From assembly GCA_017999435.1 (NCBI GenBank), contig JAGNLV010000004.1:62001-126000 (forward strand): DNA of 64,000 bases, in the 5' to 3' direction. Origin of the DNA: Candidatus Zixiibacteriota bacterium. GTDB taxonomy: Bacteria > Zixibacteria > MSB-5A5 > GN15 > FEB-12. The position numbers were made by a program, and so were the translations under genes. The notes under the pieces are model-generated. The model was not told the origin of the DNA. It made no database searches and worked only from the letters and a program-made list of their open reading frames with translations. Within the stretch, counting starts at the first letter, position 1. The number at the start of each line of letters is the position of its first letter. Shown here in pieces: positions 33,084 to 41,655 of the stretch.

Positions 33084-35822
33084 TCAGCCCGGTCTGACGG
33101 TTTCCAACAGCTCCTGCAGCCGCCGCTGGGCCGGCTCGAAGTCGCGGTCAAGTTCGAGCACCCGGCGGTAGCCAAGCATCGCCGCATCGCGGCAGCCCAG
33201 CTGAAAATAGCATTCCGACAGGCTGAAGAGTGCCAGCCGGTCTCCCGGGTTTCGCTGCAAGCATCTCTCGTACAACGAAATAGCCTGCCGATAGGCGCCT
33301 TGCCGGGCGTGCAGGTCGGCGATCAGATGCACCACCTCCGCCTGCGTCGGATCGGTCTCCGCGCTCCGTTCGAGTGCGGCAATCGCCTCGGCCGGCCGGC
33401 CTTGTCGCACCCGGGTCAGCCCGAGATTGCGCAACACCGCCGCCGACTCCGGCGCCAGTTCGAGCGCCCGGCCGTACCAGTGCTCCGCCTGTTCCAGATC
33501 CCCGGTTTTATAGAAACACCCGGCGAGATCATTATAGAGGTCGCTGTCGGGCTCACCCTCGGCCGCCAGGGCCTCGTACAGCTCGGCCGCCGGTTGGTAC
33601 TGCCCCGCTTTGAAACAGATCTCGGCCGCCGCCCGCCGCCCCGCCCGATCCAGACTGCCGGTCGCCGCGGCGGCCACGGCGAACCGCGCCGCCTGTTCCC
33701 GCGCATCGTAACGCAGCAGTAGCGCGGCCTGGGCCGCCAGATCCGCTCCTTTGGTTCCCGCCACCTCGAGCGCCCGCGCCATGAGCAGCTCTCCGGCGCG
33801 CTCCCGTCCGGATTCGCGGAGGACCAGCGCCTGGCCGACTAAGGCCGCGGCCATTTGGGGCTCGGCCGCGAGCTGCCGGGCAAAGCATTGCCCCGCCTCC
33901 GCCAACCGTCCCGCCGCCAGGTGGAGGTGGCCCATACGAAGGTGAACATCGAGAAAGTCCCCGCCGTCAGCCGCCGCCTGCTCATAGCACTCCCGGGCCC
34001 GCTCGTAATCGGCGCGCGCCTCGGCCGCCATCCCCAGCCCGTACCAGGCCGCGTGGCGGCTCCGCAGGTGCACGACGATGATTTCGTCCCGCTCGGCGGA
34101 CGGATCGTAGGCGGCCTGAGCCTCCAGATAGGCACGGTAGGACTCCTCCGCCTGCTCCGGTTCCCCCGTGCGCAGGTGAACGTGGCCGAGCAGCAGCATC
34201 GGATCGAGGTAGTCGTCTTTCAGCGCGAGCGCCCGGAGCGCCTGCTGGCGGGCCTCGTCATAGGCCCCGGTCAAGTAGCAGGCGAGCGCCCTCTGGTAAG
34301 TCGCCATCAGGTGAATGTGCCGTTCGCCCGGAGCGGACGGGTCGGTCAGTTCCGTCGCCCGCCTCGCCGCGTCCATTATCCGCTGCGCCGTCGCTTCGTC
34401 CGCCGGCGCCCCCAAACCCAGAAGCACCTGCGCGGTGTTGAACAGGGCGAAAGCGTTGTCGGGATCCTCGCGGAGCTGTCGCTCGAGCAGCGTGAGCGTG
34501 CGCTCGGCTTTCGCCCGCATCTTCTCCGGCGCCAGGGCGTAGCCCAGGTGCTCGATGGTCGCCGCCGCGCGCACCACCGGTTCAGCCGGGTCCAGCAGGA
34601 GCTGGTTGTGCACGATCCCCTCGTAGCGCAGGCCAAGTTCCCGCCGGAAAAGGCGCACCGAGGGCAGAAACGTCGTCAACTCGCCGTGCGCACCAGCGGC
34701 GTTCAGGATATTCACGGCGATCGCCCGCGCCCGCGGATCGTCCAGGTACCGGCGGATCGCCGGCACGTCCGCCTCGCTGAACCGCTCGTCGGCGTCGATC
34801 ACGAGGATCCAGTCGCCGGTCGCCTGCGCCAGCGAATAATTCCGGTGTTTCGCGAAATCCCCCTCCCAGGCCTGATGGAAAACCTTCGCCCCGTACTCCT
34901 GCGCGATCGCGGCCGTCCGGTCGGTCGATCCGGTGTCCACCACGATGATCTCGTCGACCCAGTCGCGGATCGATGCGAGGCAGCCCGGCAGCAGCTCTTC
35001 TTCGTTTCGGACGATCAGGCAGGCCGACACGGTCGGCCGCGCCACCAGCGTTTCCGCCAGCATCCGCAATTCATCGGTCCGGGCGCAGGCCCTGAGTCCC
35101 CGCTCCACGGCCGCGCAGGCCTCGTCCCGGCGGCCGTCCCGGCGGTACGCTTCGGCCAGGCTCAGGTAGGGCGCCTGATGGCCGGGATCGGCTTTGATCG
35201 CGCGTTCGAAAGCGGTGGTGGCCGCCGCCCGGTCGCCGCGCGCGAGCGCCGCCTGTCCCTGAATCTCAAGCACCTGCGAGAGGCACCGGTAGTCCCCGGT
35301 GTACTCGTCCCCCCGCCCGTCGGCCTGGAACGCGCGGCGAAAGGCCTCGATGTATCTTTCGGCGGCCGCCTCGGCCTCCGCGTACTCGCGCAGCCGGGCG
35401 GCGACGCGGCACAAGATGTAGTGGGCATCGAGCGACTCCGGGTCGATGGCCAGCGCCCGCCGGGCTTCTTCCTCGGCCGTCAGCGCATCGTCGCGCCGCC
35501 ACCGGGCCAGGGCGCGCAGACGGAAAAGGCGGCTCTTGGCCGCCGGCTCGGCCGGGAGGGTGTCCCCTCCGCCGTCGAGCGCTTCGAGCGCCTGCTCCGC
35601 CTCGCCGCGCCGGAGACACGCCTCGGCCTGGGCTAGCCGCGTCGGCCAGTCGCGGGGGAGCTGCAATGGAGCCGCGGGCGCGCCCGCCGCGCGGGCTTCG
35701 CGTATCGGCCGCATCGAGGCGGCCTTCCGACGCGACCGCGCCGCCCCGGTTCGCCGCACACCTGCCCCCGCGGTCGCGCGCCGCGGACGGCCGGACCGTA
35801 TGCGTCCTGTCGCTTTTGCCAT
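33084..35822 (-). CDS. TPR-rich family 2 glycosyltransferase, candidate flagellin glycosyltransferase
   Basis: 912 residues from ATG 35822, with GGAGAGAGG upstream. A very basic N-terminal 50 residues precedes TPR-like helices (about 60-255). A GT2 domain follows at about 262-470: TVSACLIVRNEEELLPGC, IIVVDTGSTDRT and the metal-binding DADE at 343-346. Many TPR repeats then run to the C-terminus. No membrane segment is seen, so it should act in the cytosol with a nucleotide sugar. It lies between fliW and the fliC promoter, a position where flagellin-modifying enzymes are common, and TPR-GT2 proteins are known in flagellin glycosylation. The acceptor is inferred from position. Confidence 0.75.
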   Translation of the reverse strand: MAKATGRIRSGRPRRATAGAGVRRTGAARSRRKAASMRPIREARAAGAPAAPLQLPRDWPTRLAQAEACLRRGEAEQALEALDGGGDTLPAEPAAKSRLFRLRALARWRRDDALTAEEEARRALAIDPESLDAHYILCRVAARLREYAEAEAAAERYIEAFRRAFQADGRGDEYTGDYRCLSQVLEIQGQAALARGDRAAATTAFERAIKADPGHQAPYLSLAEAYRRDGRRDEACAAVERGLRACARTDELRMLAETLVARPTVSACLIVRNEEELLPGCLASIRDWVDEIIVVDTGSTDRTAAIAQEYGAKVFHQAWEGDFAKHRNYSLAQATGDWILVIDADERFSEADVPAIRRYLDDPRARAIAVNILNAAGAHGELTTFLPSVRLFRRELGLRYEGIVHNQLLLDPAEPVVRAAATIEHLGYALAPEKMRAKAERTLTLLERQLREDPDNAFALFNTAQVLLGLGAPADEATAQRIMDAARRATELTDPSAPGERHIHLMATYQRALACYLTGAYDEARQQALRALALKDDYLDPMLLLGHVHLRTGEPEQAEESYRAYLEAQAAYDPSAERDEIIVVHLRSRHAAWYGLGMAAEARADYERARECYEQAAADGGDFLDVHLRMGHLHLAAGRLAEAGQCFARQLAAEPQMAAALVGQALVLRESGRERAGELLMARALEVAGTKGADLAAQAALLLRYDAREQAARFAVAAAATGSLDRAGRRAAAEICFKAGQYQPAAELYEALAAEGEPDSDLYNDLAGCFYKTGDLEQAEHWYGRALELAPESAAVLRNLGLTRVRQGRPAEAIAALERSAETDPTQAEVVHLIADLHARQGAYRQAISLYERCLQRNPGDRLALFSLSECYFQLGCRDAAMLGYRRVLELDRDFEPAQRRLQELLETVRPG

Positions 35823-35888
35823 GTTTGCCTCTCTCCGCGTGCGAGCGCCGCCGCCGGCCAACCCGAGTGCGCCGGGGCCCGCGCCGCC

Positions 35889-36356
35889 CTAGACTTCGAC
35901 GGTCTCGCGTTCGCGCACCGGTTCTTCGTCGGCCGCCGGCAGCAGCCGGTGCCGCACGCTGTAGCTCGAGTTCACGAGCACCAGTTGCTTGGCGAAATTG
36001 TTGCCCCGGTTGATCACGATCGGACCCTGCAGGTTCACCGAAATGTCCCGCGGGTTTTCCGGAACCGTCACGATCACGTACGTCTCCACCTGCCGCAGCG
36101 AGGTAATCTCCAGGTCCCTCACCTCTTCGGCGTGCACTTCGATCCGATAGTCCGGGCGCACCAGGAGGGGGTTGATCACGATGAAAGCGAGGTCCGGACG
36201 GTCGGCCGACTGCAGCCAGAGAAACGGCCGGAACTCATCCTGCTCGACCAGGAAAAACGTCGCACACCCTTCGAAACCGAGAATCGGTTTCTGCAGACGT
36301 ATGAGCTTTTCCTCGGGCGCCTCGATCGGACCAAAGCGTTCTGTCTGCACTACCAT
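35889..36356 (-). CDS. fliW: Flagellar assembly factor FliW
   Basis: 155 residues with standard FliW features: RFGPIEAPEEKLIRLQKPIL and GFEGCATFFLVEQDEFRPFLWLQS (in two parts) near the N-terminus, then PENPRDISVNLQGPIVIN. FliW binds flagellin or, when free, the C-terminal region of CsrA, releasing flagellin mRNA from repression. Located 24 nt after flgL and one gene from csrA. The C-terminal 15 residues are an acidic tail. Confidence 0.93.
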   Translation of the reverse strand: MVVQTERFGPIEAPEEKLIRLQKPILGFEGCATFFLVEQDEFRPFLWLQSADRPDLAFIVINPLLVRPDYRIEVHAEEVRDLEITSLRQVETYVIVTVPENPRDISVNLQGPIVINRGNNFAKQLVLVNSSYSVRHRLLPAADEEPVRERETVEV

Positions 36357-36380
36357 AGTCCCATTTCCTCTCCGCTTGCC

Positions 36381-38300
36381 TTATTGCAGAAAATCCAACA
36401 GGCTCGGCTGGATAATCCGGGCACTCGCCATGAGTGCGGCTTGGTAATTGTTCTCGTACGTGGCCAGGTCCGTGACGAGCTTCGTCATGTCCGCGTCTTC
36501 CACCTCCGACAGGAGCTTCGTGAACCCGAGCTCCAGGTCGGTCAGGCGGCTGTGGGTGCGTTCCAGGCGGATATCGCGCGCCCCCACCGAGGCCCGCTGG
36601 TTGAGCAGGTGCTCGATCCCGTCATCCAGATTTTGCAGCAACCTCCCTGTCCCCTCCTGGTCGTCCGCCCGCAGCGACTCGATCAGAAGGAGCATCGAGC
36701 CCATGAGGTCGGCCCCGCCCCAGACGCCCAGCGCCTTGGCCGCCCGCCCGTTTCCGACGTCCGCAACCACCAGCGAGCGCGTCGAATCGTTGTTGTCGAT
36801 TTGAATTCCCCGCCCGCCGGCGTTGATCGCAGCCGTAATATCCAGGCCGCAGCCGTTGAGGGCGTCGATCAGATCCTGCACGGTCACCATCCCCGGCGCA
36901 TCGAGCGCGATCGTCCGCGTGCGCTCTCCCTGGCGGAGGACGATCTCCCCCTCGCCCAGCCCCAGTCCGTGCTGGAGCGACGCGAGCGGCGTCGTCGGCT
37001 GCAGGCGCGGGTCGAGGTCGTTCCCCGCGAAGTCGCCCGTAATGTCGCCCGCCAGGCCGAGGTCGGTCGCCGTCGTCCCGGTCGTCTCGGCCACCCGGAA
37101 CGCGGCCGTCGGCGCCAGGTCCGCTCCCACCAGGAGCGACCCCACGGTTCCCGCGAGGCCCAGATTGGCTGCCGTCGTCTGGTCGGGCGCGACTTCCTCG
37201 ATCCGCAGGCCCAGCGGGGGCGCCCCGGCATCGGTGATCGCAAGCCCTGTCCCGGCCGCGTTGAGGCCCATGGTCACGCCGCCGTAACCGGCCGCGCTCA
37301 TGTGGGCGTTGAAGGCGGCGATGATGTCGCCGACCGTGGCCGCCCCGGAGAAGTCGATCACCTCGTTGATCCCCGCCCCGTCGGTCACCCGGATCTGGCC
37401 CGGCTGGAGGTCGACCCCGTTGCCGCTGTTCAGGCGCGCGAGCGCCGTGGCCGCCGAAATCAACCCGGTCTCGCTCGTGTCGAGCATCAGGTTGTTCCCC
37501 TCGGCTCCGGGCCGGGCGGTCAGGCTGGTGATCCCGTCCGCCGCAAGCTGCGCGTTGATGGCCGCGATGACGTCATTGAGGGTCGCTGCCCCCGACACGT
37601 CGATGGTTGACGTGAGGCCGAGGTTGAGGTCCGTAATCGTGAATGTCCCGGGCGCCGTGTCGATGCCCGCACCGTTATGCAGATCGGCCACGAGCGTGCC
37701 GCCGGAGACGCCCGCGTCGAGGTCCGCCTCGGCGCCGACCGGCCGCAACTGCCGGAGAAACACTTCCGACCCGATGAGGTTGACGGTGAGGCGGGCCGAG
37801 GCCTCGATCTGGTAGTCGATTTGGCCGGTGTCGCCGCGGTAGACGACGCCGGTTGCGGTCGAGGTGAGTGCCTTGGTGGTCGTGCGGTGGCCTGAAAACA
37901 CCTGCCGCCCCTCCAGTTCGCTCGTGGCCAGCTGGAGAATCCGCTCGTAGAGGGACTCGACCTCGGCCGCCGCGCCGTTCCGCGTCACGTCATCGTAGAC
38001 GCCGTTGGCCATCGCGACCGCGATCTCTTTCGCGCTCGAGACGATGTCCTTGAGGTCGCCGAGGATCGTGTCGTAGGACTGCATCCACGTCTGCGCCTGC
38101 TCGATGTTGCTCCGGTACTGCTCCCCTTTGGCGAGTTCCGTCCGGTAGCCCAGGTCGCGCTGCGTTCCGACGGGGTCGTCCGAGGGCTGGTTGATGCGCC
38201 GTCCCGACGACATCTGGGTTTCGAGCCGCAGAAACCGCGCGAGCGAGCGCTGCATGTTGAAGACCACGCGGTCGTTGAGCATGTTGGTGGAGATTCGCAT
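36381..38300 (-). CDS. flgL: Hook-filament junction protein FlgL (HAP3) with inserted Flagellin-IN-like repeats
   Basis: 639 residues from ATG 38300, about twice the usual 300-320. A GTG two codons upstream is rejected in favour of the ATG with GAGGG upstream. The flagellin-like N-terminus (RISTNMLNDRVVFNMQRSLA, MSSGRRINQPSDDPVGTQ) and C-terminus (LSEVEDADMTKLVTDLATYE) are intact. Between about residues 200 and 530 there are three related blocks of Flagellin-IN type, each with a beta segment then an 'atv.diiaain' helix (GAATLNDVIAAINAQL; GAATVGDIIAAFNAHM; GMVTVQDLIDALNGCG). The repeats should form extra surface domains on the junction ring. It lies between csrA and fliW. Confidence 0.92.
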   Translation of the reverse strand: MRISTNMLNDRVVFNMQRSLARFLRLETQMSSGRRINQPSDDPVGTQRDLGYRTELAKGEQYRSNIEQAQTWMQSYDTILGDLKDIVSSAKEIAVAMANGVYDDVTRNGAAAEVESLYERILQLATSELEGRQVFSGHRTTTKALTSTATGVVYRGDTGQIDYQIEASARLTVNLIGSEVFLRQLRPVGAEADLDAGVSGGTLVADLHNGAGIDTAPGTFTITDLNLGLTSTIDVSGAATLNDVIAAINAQLAADGITSLTARPGAEGNNLMLDTSETGLISAATALARLNSGNGVDLQPGQIRVTDGAGINEVIDFSGAATVGDIIAAFNAHMSAAGYGGVTMGLNAAGTGLAITDAGAPPLGLRIEEVAPDQTTAANLGLAGTVGSLLVGADLAPTAAFRVAETTGTTATDLGLAGDITGDFAGNDLDPRLQPTTPLASLQHGLGLGEGEIVLRQGERTRTIALDAPGMVTVQDLIDALNGCGLDITAAINAGGRGIQIDNNDSTRSLVVADVGNGRAAKALGVWGGADLMGSMLLLIESLRADDQEGTGRLLQNLDDGIEHLLNQRASVGARDIRLERTHSRLTDLELGFTKLLSEVEDADMTKLVTDLATYENNYQAALMASARIIQPSLLDFLQ

Positions 38301-38325
38301 CGTCACCCTCTCGGCCGACCCGCCG

Positions 38326-38664
38326 TCAGCTCTCGTCCTTACTCCGGTCCGTCTGCCCGCCCGGTTTCCGTTTGGGCGAGGGTTTCCGGTAATCGATCGG
38401 CGCCGGCTTGTCCTTCTCCTGTTCCTTGCCCGTGATCTTGTCTTTCAGCAGGTTGACCATGCCGAAGAGATCCCCGCGGATCGACTTCGACGCTTTGCGG
38501 TTTTCCTGCTGGATCTTCACGTAGATTTCCTCGCGGTGGACGACGACGTCGTTCGGCGCATCGATCCCGATGCGGACCTGGCGGCCGTGGATCCCCAGAA
38601 CGGAGACGCGGATGGAGTCTCCGATGGTGATCGATTCGCCCAACCTCCTTGTGAGTATCAGCAC
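38326..38664 (-). CDS. csrA: Carbon storage regulator CsrA with C-terminal extension
   Basis: 112 residues against about 60-75 normally. GTG start with GGAGGG upstream. Residues 1-55 are a standard CsrA core: [15 protein letters not shown], the RNA-binding residues Leu4 and Arg44 and an IYVKIQ strand. Residues 57-112 are a charged extension ([15 protein letters not shown] then Lys/Pro-rich). CsrA dimers bind GGA motifs at Shine-Dalgarno sites and repress translation. FliW antagonises CsrA through its C-terminal part in Bacillus, so the extension could enlarge that interface. Encoded between flgK and flgL, so made with the late structural genes. Its own Shine-Dalgarno contains GGA. Confidence 0.93.
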   Translation of the reverse strand: MLILTRRLGESITIGDSIRVSVLGIHGRQVRIGIDAPNDVVVHREEIYVKIQQENRKASKSIRGDLFGMVNLLKDKITGKEQEKDKPAPIDYRKPSPKRKPGGQTDRSKDES

Positions 38665-38704
38665 AGTACCCTCCGTGGTGGTTACCGTTGAGGACTCGTC
38701 CTTG

Positions 38705-40096
38705 TTATCGTCCGACTACCCCCATCCTGGAGATAACCGTGTCCAGCGCCTCGTCCATGGTCGTGATGACGCGGGCCGCCGCGTCGTAGGCGTGCTGGAA
38801 TTTCACCATATTGGCCATTTCTTCATCGAGCGACACCCCCTGGACAGCCTGGCGCGCACTCTCGATTTGGTGCACGAGCAGGGCGCTGTTCTCGGCGAAC
38901 GAGGTCGCCTGGTGCGCCTCCACGCCGAGTTGCCCCACGAGACTGCTGTAGTAGTCGTTGATGGTGGTGGTCCCCGAGGCCATCACCCGCTCGTTGCGGA
39001 GGTTTTGAACCGCCAGCGTGATTGACCCGTCGCCCACCTCGCCGCTCGCCGAGGCGGCGATCCGGTGCGGCGCGGCGACCAGATCCTCGTTGATCCGGAT
39101 CGACTCTGCGTCGGTGTAGCGGCTATCGAAGAAGTTCAGCCCGGTCGACCCGTCCAGCCCGTATCCCGTCCGGTGCACCGCGTTGACCTGCTCGACCAGG
39201 GTGCGCGCGAGCGCGCCCAGCTCCTGGAGGTAACCGGGGATGATCTTGTCGCGGGTGTCCAACAGCCCCTTCAGCTCGCCGTTCACATTTTTCAATTCGA
39301 CCGCCGTATTCCGCCACACCAGTTCGTGGGTCATGCGGCCGTTGTCGTTGAGAATCCGCGTCGCGATCGGGATCGTGTCCAGACCGGTCACGATCTCCAT
39401 CGCCCCGACCATCACCCGCACCGCTCCGTTCGCATCCTCGATCGTGTTCACGTCGAGCAGCGAAGAGAGCTCGTCGATCAACTGGTCGCGGCGGTCCCGG
39501 AGATCGCTGGCCCGCGACCCGTCCACTTCCTGCGTGACAATCTGGCGGTTGAGGGCGGCGATTTCGCCGGTCGTCTGGTTGATCTGGCTGGTGTAGGTGG
39601 CCAGGTCGGCGTCGACCGAATCGCGCAGCTTGTTGATGTCGCGGGCGAGGGTGTGGAAACTCTCGGTCAGCAGGCGGGCCGCTCCGATCACCCCTTCCCG
39701 GTTGGTCGCGTTGGGGTTTTTTGACAGGTCGTCCCAGGAATCCCAGAACTCGTTGAGACGGTCGGCCAGGGTGTTGTCGTTGGGTTCGGCGAACAGCGAC
39801 TCCACCTGGCTCAGAATTTTCTGCTTGTAGGTCCACTGGCCGAGGGTCTTGTTTTCCTGGCGGTACTGGTCGCCGAGGAACAGGTCGCGCACGTGGCGGA
39901 TATCCTCGACCGTGACGCCGGTCCCGACCAGTCCGGCGGCCGTTTCCGACGGGTAGGTCGAGCTGATCGTGACCCGCTGCCGCGAGTAGCCGGGTGTATT
40001 GACGTTGGCGATGTTGTGGCCGATTGTCTGCAGGTTGACCTGGTGCGACAGCAGCGCCCGTTTTCCGATTTCCAGTCCCGCCATTAGTCCGGACAT
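38705..40096 (-). CDS. flgK: Hook-filament junction protein FlgK (HAP1)
   Basis: 463 residues from ATG 40096, overlapping the flgN stop (TGATG). A GTG one codon earlier is less likely. The N-terminal rod/hook motif ([35 protein letters not shown]) and the C-terminal [20 protein letters not shown] are diagnostic. Length is within the FlgK range. FlgK joins hook to filament and is exported with help from FlgN, which is encoded immediately upstream. csrA follows 40 nt downstream. Confidence 0.95.
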   Translation of the reverse strand: MSGLMAGLEIGKRALLSHQVNLQTIGHNIANVNTPGYSRQRVTISSTYPSETAAGLVGTGVTVEDIRHVRDLFLGDQYRQENKTLGQWTYKQKILSQVESLFAEPNDNTLADRLNEFWDSWDDLSKNPNATNREGVIGAARLLTESFHTLARDINKLRDSVDADLATYTSQINQTTGEIAALNRQIVTQEVDGSRASDLRDRRDQLIDELSSLLDVNTIEDANGAVRVMVGAMEIVTGLDTIPIATRILNDNGRMTHELVWRNTAVELKNVNGELKGLLDTRDKIIPGYLQELGALARTLVEQVNAVHRTGYGLDGSTGLNFFDSRYTDAESIRINEDLVAAPHRIAASASGEVGDGSITLAVQNLRNERVMASGTTTINDYYSSLVGQLGVEAHQATSFAENSALLVHQIESARQAVQGVSLDEEMANMVKFQHAYDAAARVITTMDEALDTVISRMGVVGR

Positions 40097-40584
40097 CACA
40101 CCCTCCGATCCAGGGCGACCGTGCGGGCCTCGGCCCCCGCGGCGCCCGCCGGCGCGTACGTTTCCGCCCGGGGGCTCGCAATCCGCGAAAGCAGTTCCAT
40201 GGTCCGCCGGATATACTCGCGCGACCGGTTGAGCAGCAGGACGTTCTGGTTCCGGAGCCGGAGTATTCGCTCGTTGAGGTCGAGGATCGTGCCCCGGAGC
40301 GCGGCGAGGCGGTCGGCGCGGTCGGCATCGACCATCGCCACCAGCCGCGTCACCGTCAGGTCGCCCTCGATCGCGTTCGTCCGCCGGATGTCGGCGAGCA
40401 CGCCTTCCCGCTCCTCGTGCAGCCGCCGGCTTTCCGCGAGCGTCTCCCGCTGGAGATCGGTGACCCGCGTGAGTTCTTCCTGGTCGTTGGCGACCAGGGC
40501 GCGCTGTTGCCGCTCGAGCAAAAGGAGAAAGCGTTCGAAGAGGGCCGCTTCCCTGCCGATGATGTCGATGAGCCTATCCACCAT
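40096..40584 (-). CDS. flgN: Flagellar export chaperone FlgN
   Basis: 162 residues, long amphipathic helices (EAALFERFLLLLERQQRALV, LTRVTDLQRETLAESRRLHE). A LRNQNVLLLNRSREYIRRTM helix near the C-terminus is typical of FlgN. It sits between flgJ and flgK with a 1-nt overlap to flgK, the standard place for this chaperone of FlgK and FlgL. The alanine-rich last 25 residues are probably disordered. Confidence 0.85.
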   Translation of the reverse strand: MVDRLIDIIGREAALFERFLLLLERQQRALVANDQEELTRVTDLQRETLAESRRLHEEREGVLADIRRTNAIEGDLTVTRLVAMVDADRADRLAALRGTILDLNERILRLRNQNVLLLNRSREYIRRTMELLSRIASPRAETYAPAGAAGAEARTVALDRRV

Positions 40585-40614
40585 GTTTCTGCATCCTGCA
40601 AGACCCCTGTGGTG

Positions 40615-41655
40615 TTATCGGCGCGCGCCGCCGGGGGCTTTAGACTCCCCGTCCGGAGCCCCCCCGTCGGCCGCGAGCGCCCGGGCCGAATCCAGCACTT
40701 TCTCCACGTAGGCCCGGGTCTCGGCGTAGGGCGGCACGCCGCCGTGCCGCTCGACCGTGCCCGGTCCCGCGTTGTAGGCCGCCAGCGCCAGCTTGAGATC
40801 GCCGAAGCGGTCGATCAGCCGGCGCAGGTATTTGGTTCCCGACATGATGTTCTCGCGCGCATCGAACGGCTCTTTCACACCCATGTCCGCGGCGGTGGTA
40901 TCCATGAGCTGCATCAGTCCTTTCGCGCCGGCCGGCGATACGGCGCGCGGATTCCCGCCCGACTCGGCGGCGATGACCGCGCGGATGAGCGCGGAATCGA
41001 GCCGGTTGGCCTCGGCCGCCTCGTCGATCCACCGTCCGAACCGCGCCTGGATGGGATCGGCCGCGTCGGCCGGGGCGCTTTCGGGCATCGGCTCGGCGGG
41101 CGGCGCCTGCACCGGCGCGCGCGGCGGCGGCGGGGCAGCGGGCGGCGCCGCGTGATTCGGCCGGGGCGGAAGCGGCGGCGGCCGTTTCGGCGCCAGGGGC
41201 GCCGGGTGCGGCTCCCCCCGGTCCAGCGGCAGCCGCGGCCCCTGTATGGCAATCGCCTTGCGCTCCCGGTCGCCGCTCTCCAGCGGCCGGATCGCCGTCG
41301 GCACGGGCGTCTGCCCGGAATCCGCGGTCACTGTTTTTTCCAGCGCTCGGCAGAGGATATCCGAGATCGACCCGTGCCCGCCGGTGGCCATGCCGCGCGC
41401 GAGCTCCAAATCAAAAAGGTCAGTGTAGGTGTCCTTGCCCAGGCTTCCGCCGAGGGGGAGGTTTTTCGCCAGGGAGCTCTCTCCCACCGTCTGCCGCATC
41501 GCTTTGAGCATCTGGTACATGAAGAGGGCCTCGAATTCCTGGGCCGCCTTGCGCAGACGCGCTCTCTCCTGCTCGGGGGTAGCGGCGGGGCCGCGCAGCC
41601 GATCGAGGTCGCCGTTCGCGACGACCGGCGCGTCTATGGGTCGCAGGGTTGACAT
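40615..41655 (-). CDS. flgJ: FlgJ-like rod-binding protein fused to an SLT (lytic transglycosylase) domain
   Basis: 346 residues. The N-terminal rod-binding domain covers about residues 30-110 (AAQEFEALFMYQMLKAMRQT, YTDLFDLELARGMA). A Pro/Ala-rich linker at about 145-205 leads to a C-terminal SLT domain at about 210-335: catalytic glutamate in AVIAAESGGNP, then GAKGLMQLM, and LALAAYNAGPG. In Salmonella FlgJ the C-terminal hydrolase is a glucosaminidase (GH73). Here it is a lytic transglycosylase instead, a variant known from some other lineages. No signal peptide is seen, in keeping with export through the flagellar apparatus. It opens the wall for the rod. It overlaps flgI by 1 nt. Confidence 0.9.
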   Translation of the reverse strand: MSTLRPIDAPVVANGDLDRLRGPAATPEQERARLRKAAQEFEALFMYQMLKAMRQTVGESSLAKNLPLGGSLGKDTYTDLFDLELARGMATGGHGSISDILCRALEKTVTADSGQTPVPTAIRPLESGDRERKAIAIQGPRLPLDRGEPHPAPLAPKRPPPLPPRPNHAAPPAAPPPPRAPVQAPPAEPMPESAPADAADPIQARFGRWIDEAAEANRLDSALIRAVIAAESGGNPRAVSPAGAKGLMQLMDTTAADMGVKEPFDARENIMSGTKYLRRLIDRFGDLKLALAAYNAGPGTVERHGGVPPYAETRAYVEKVLDSARALAADGGAPDGESKAPGGARR

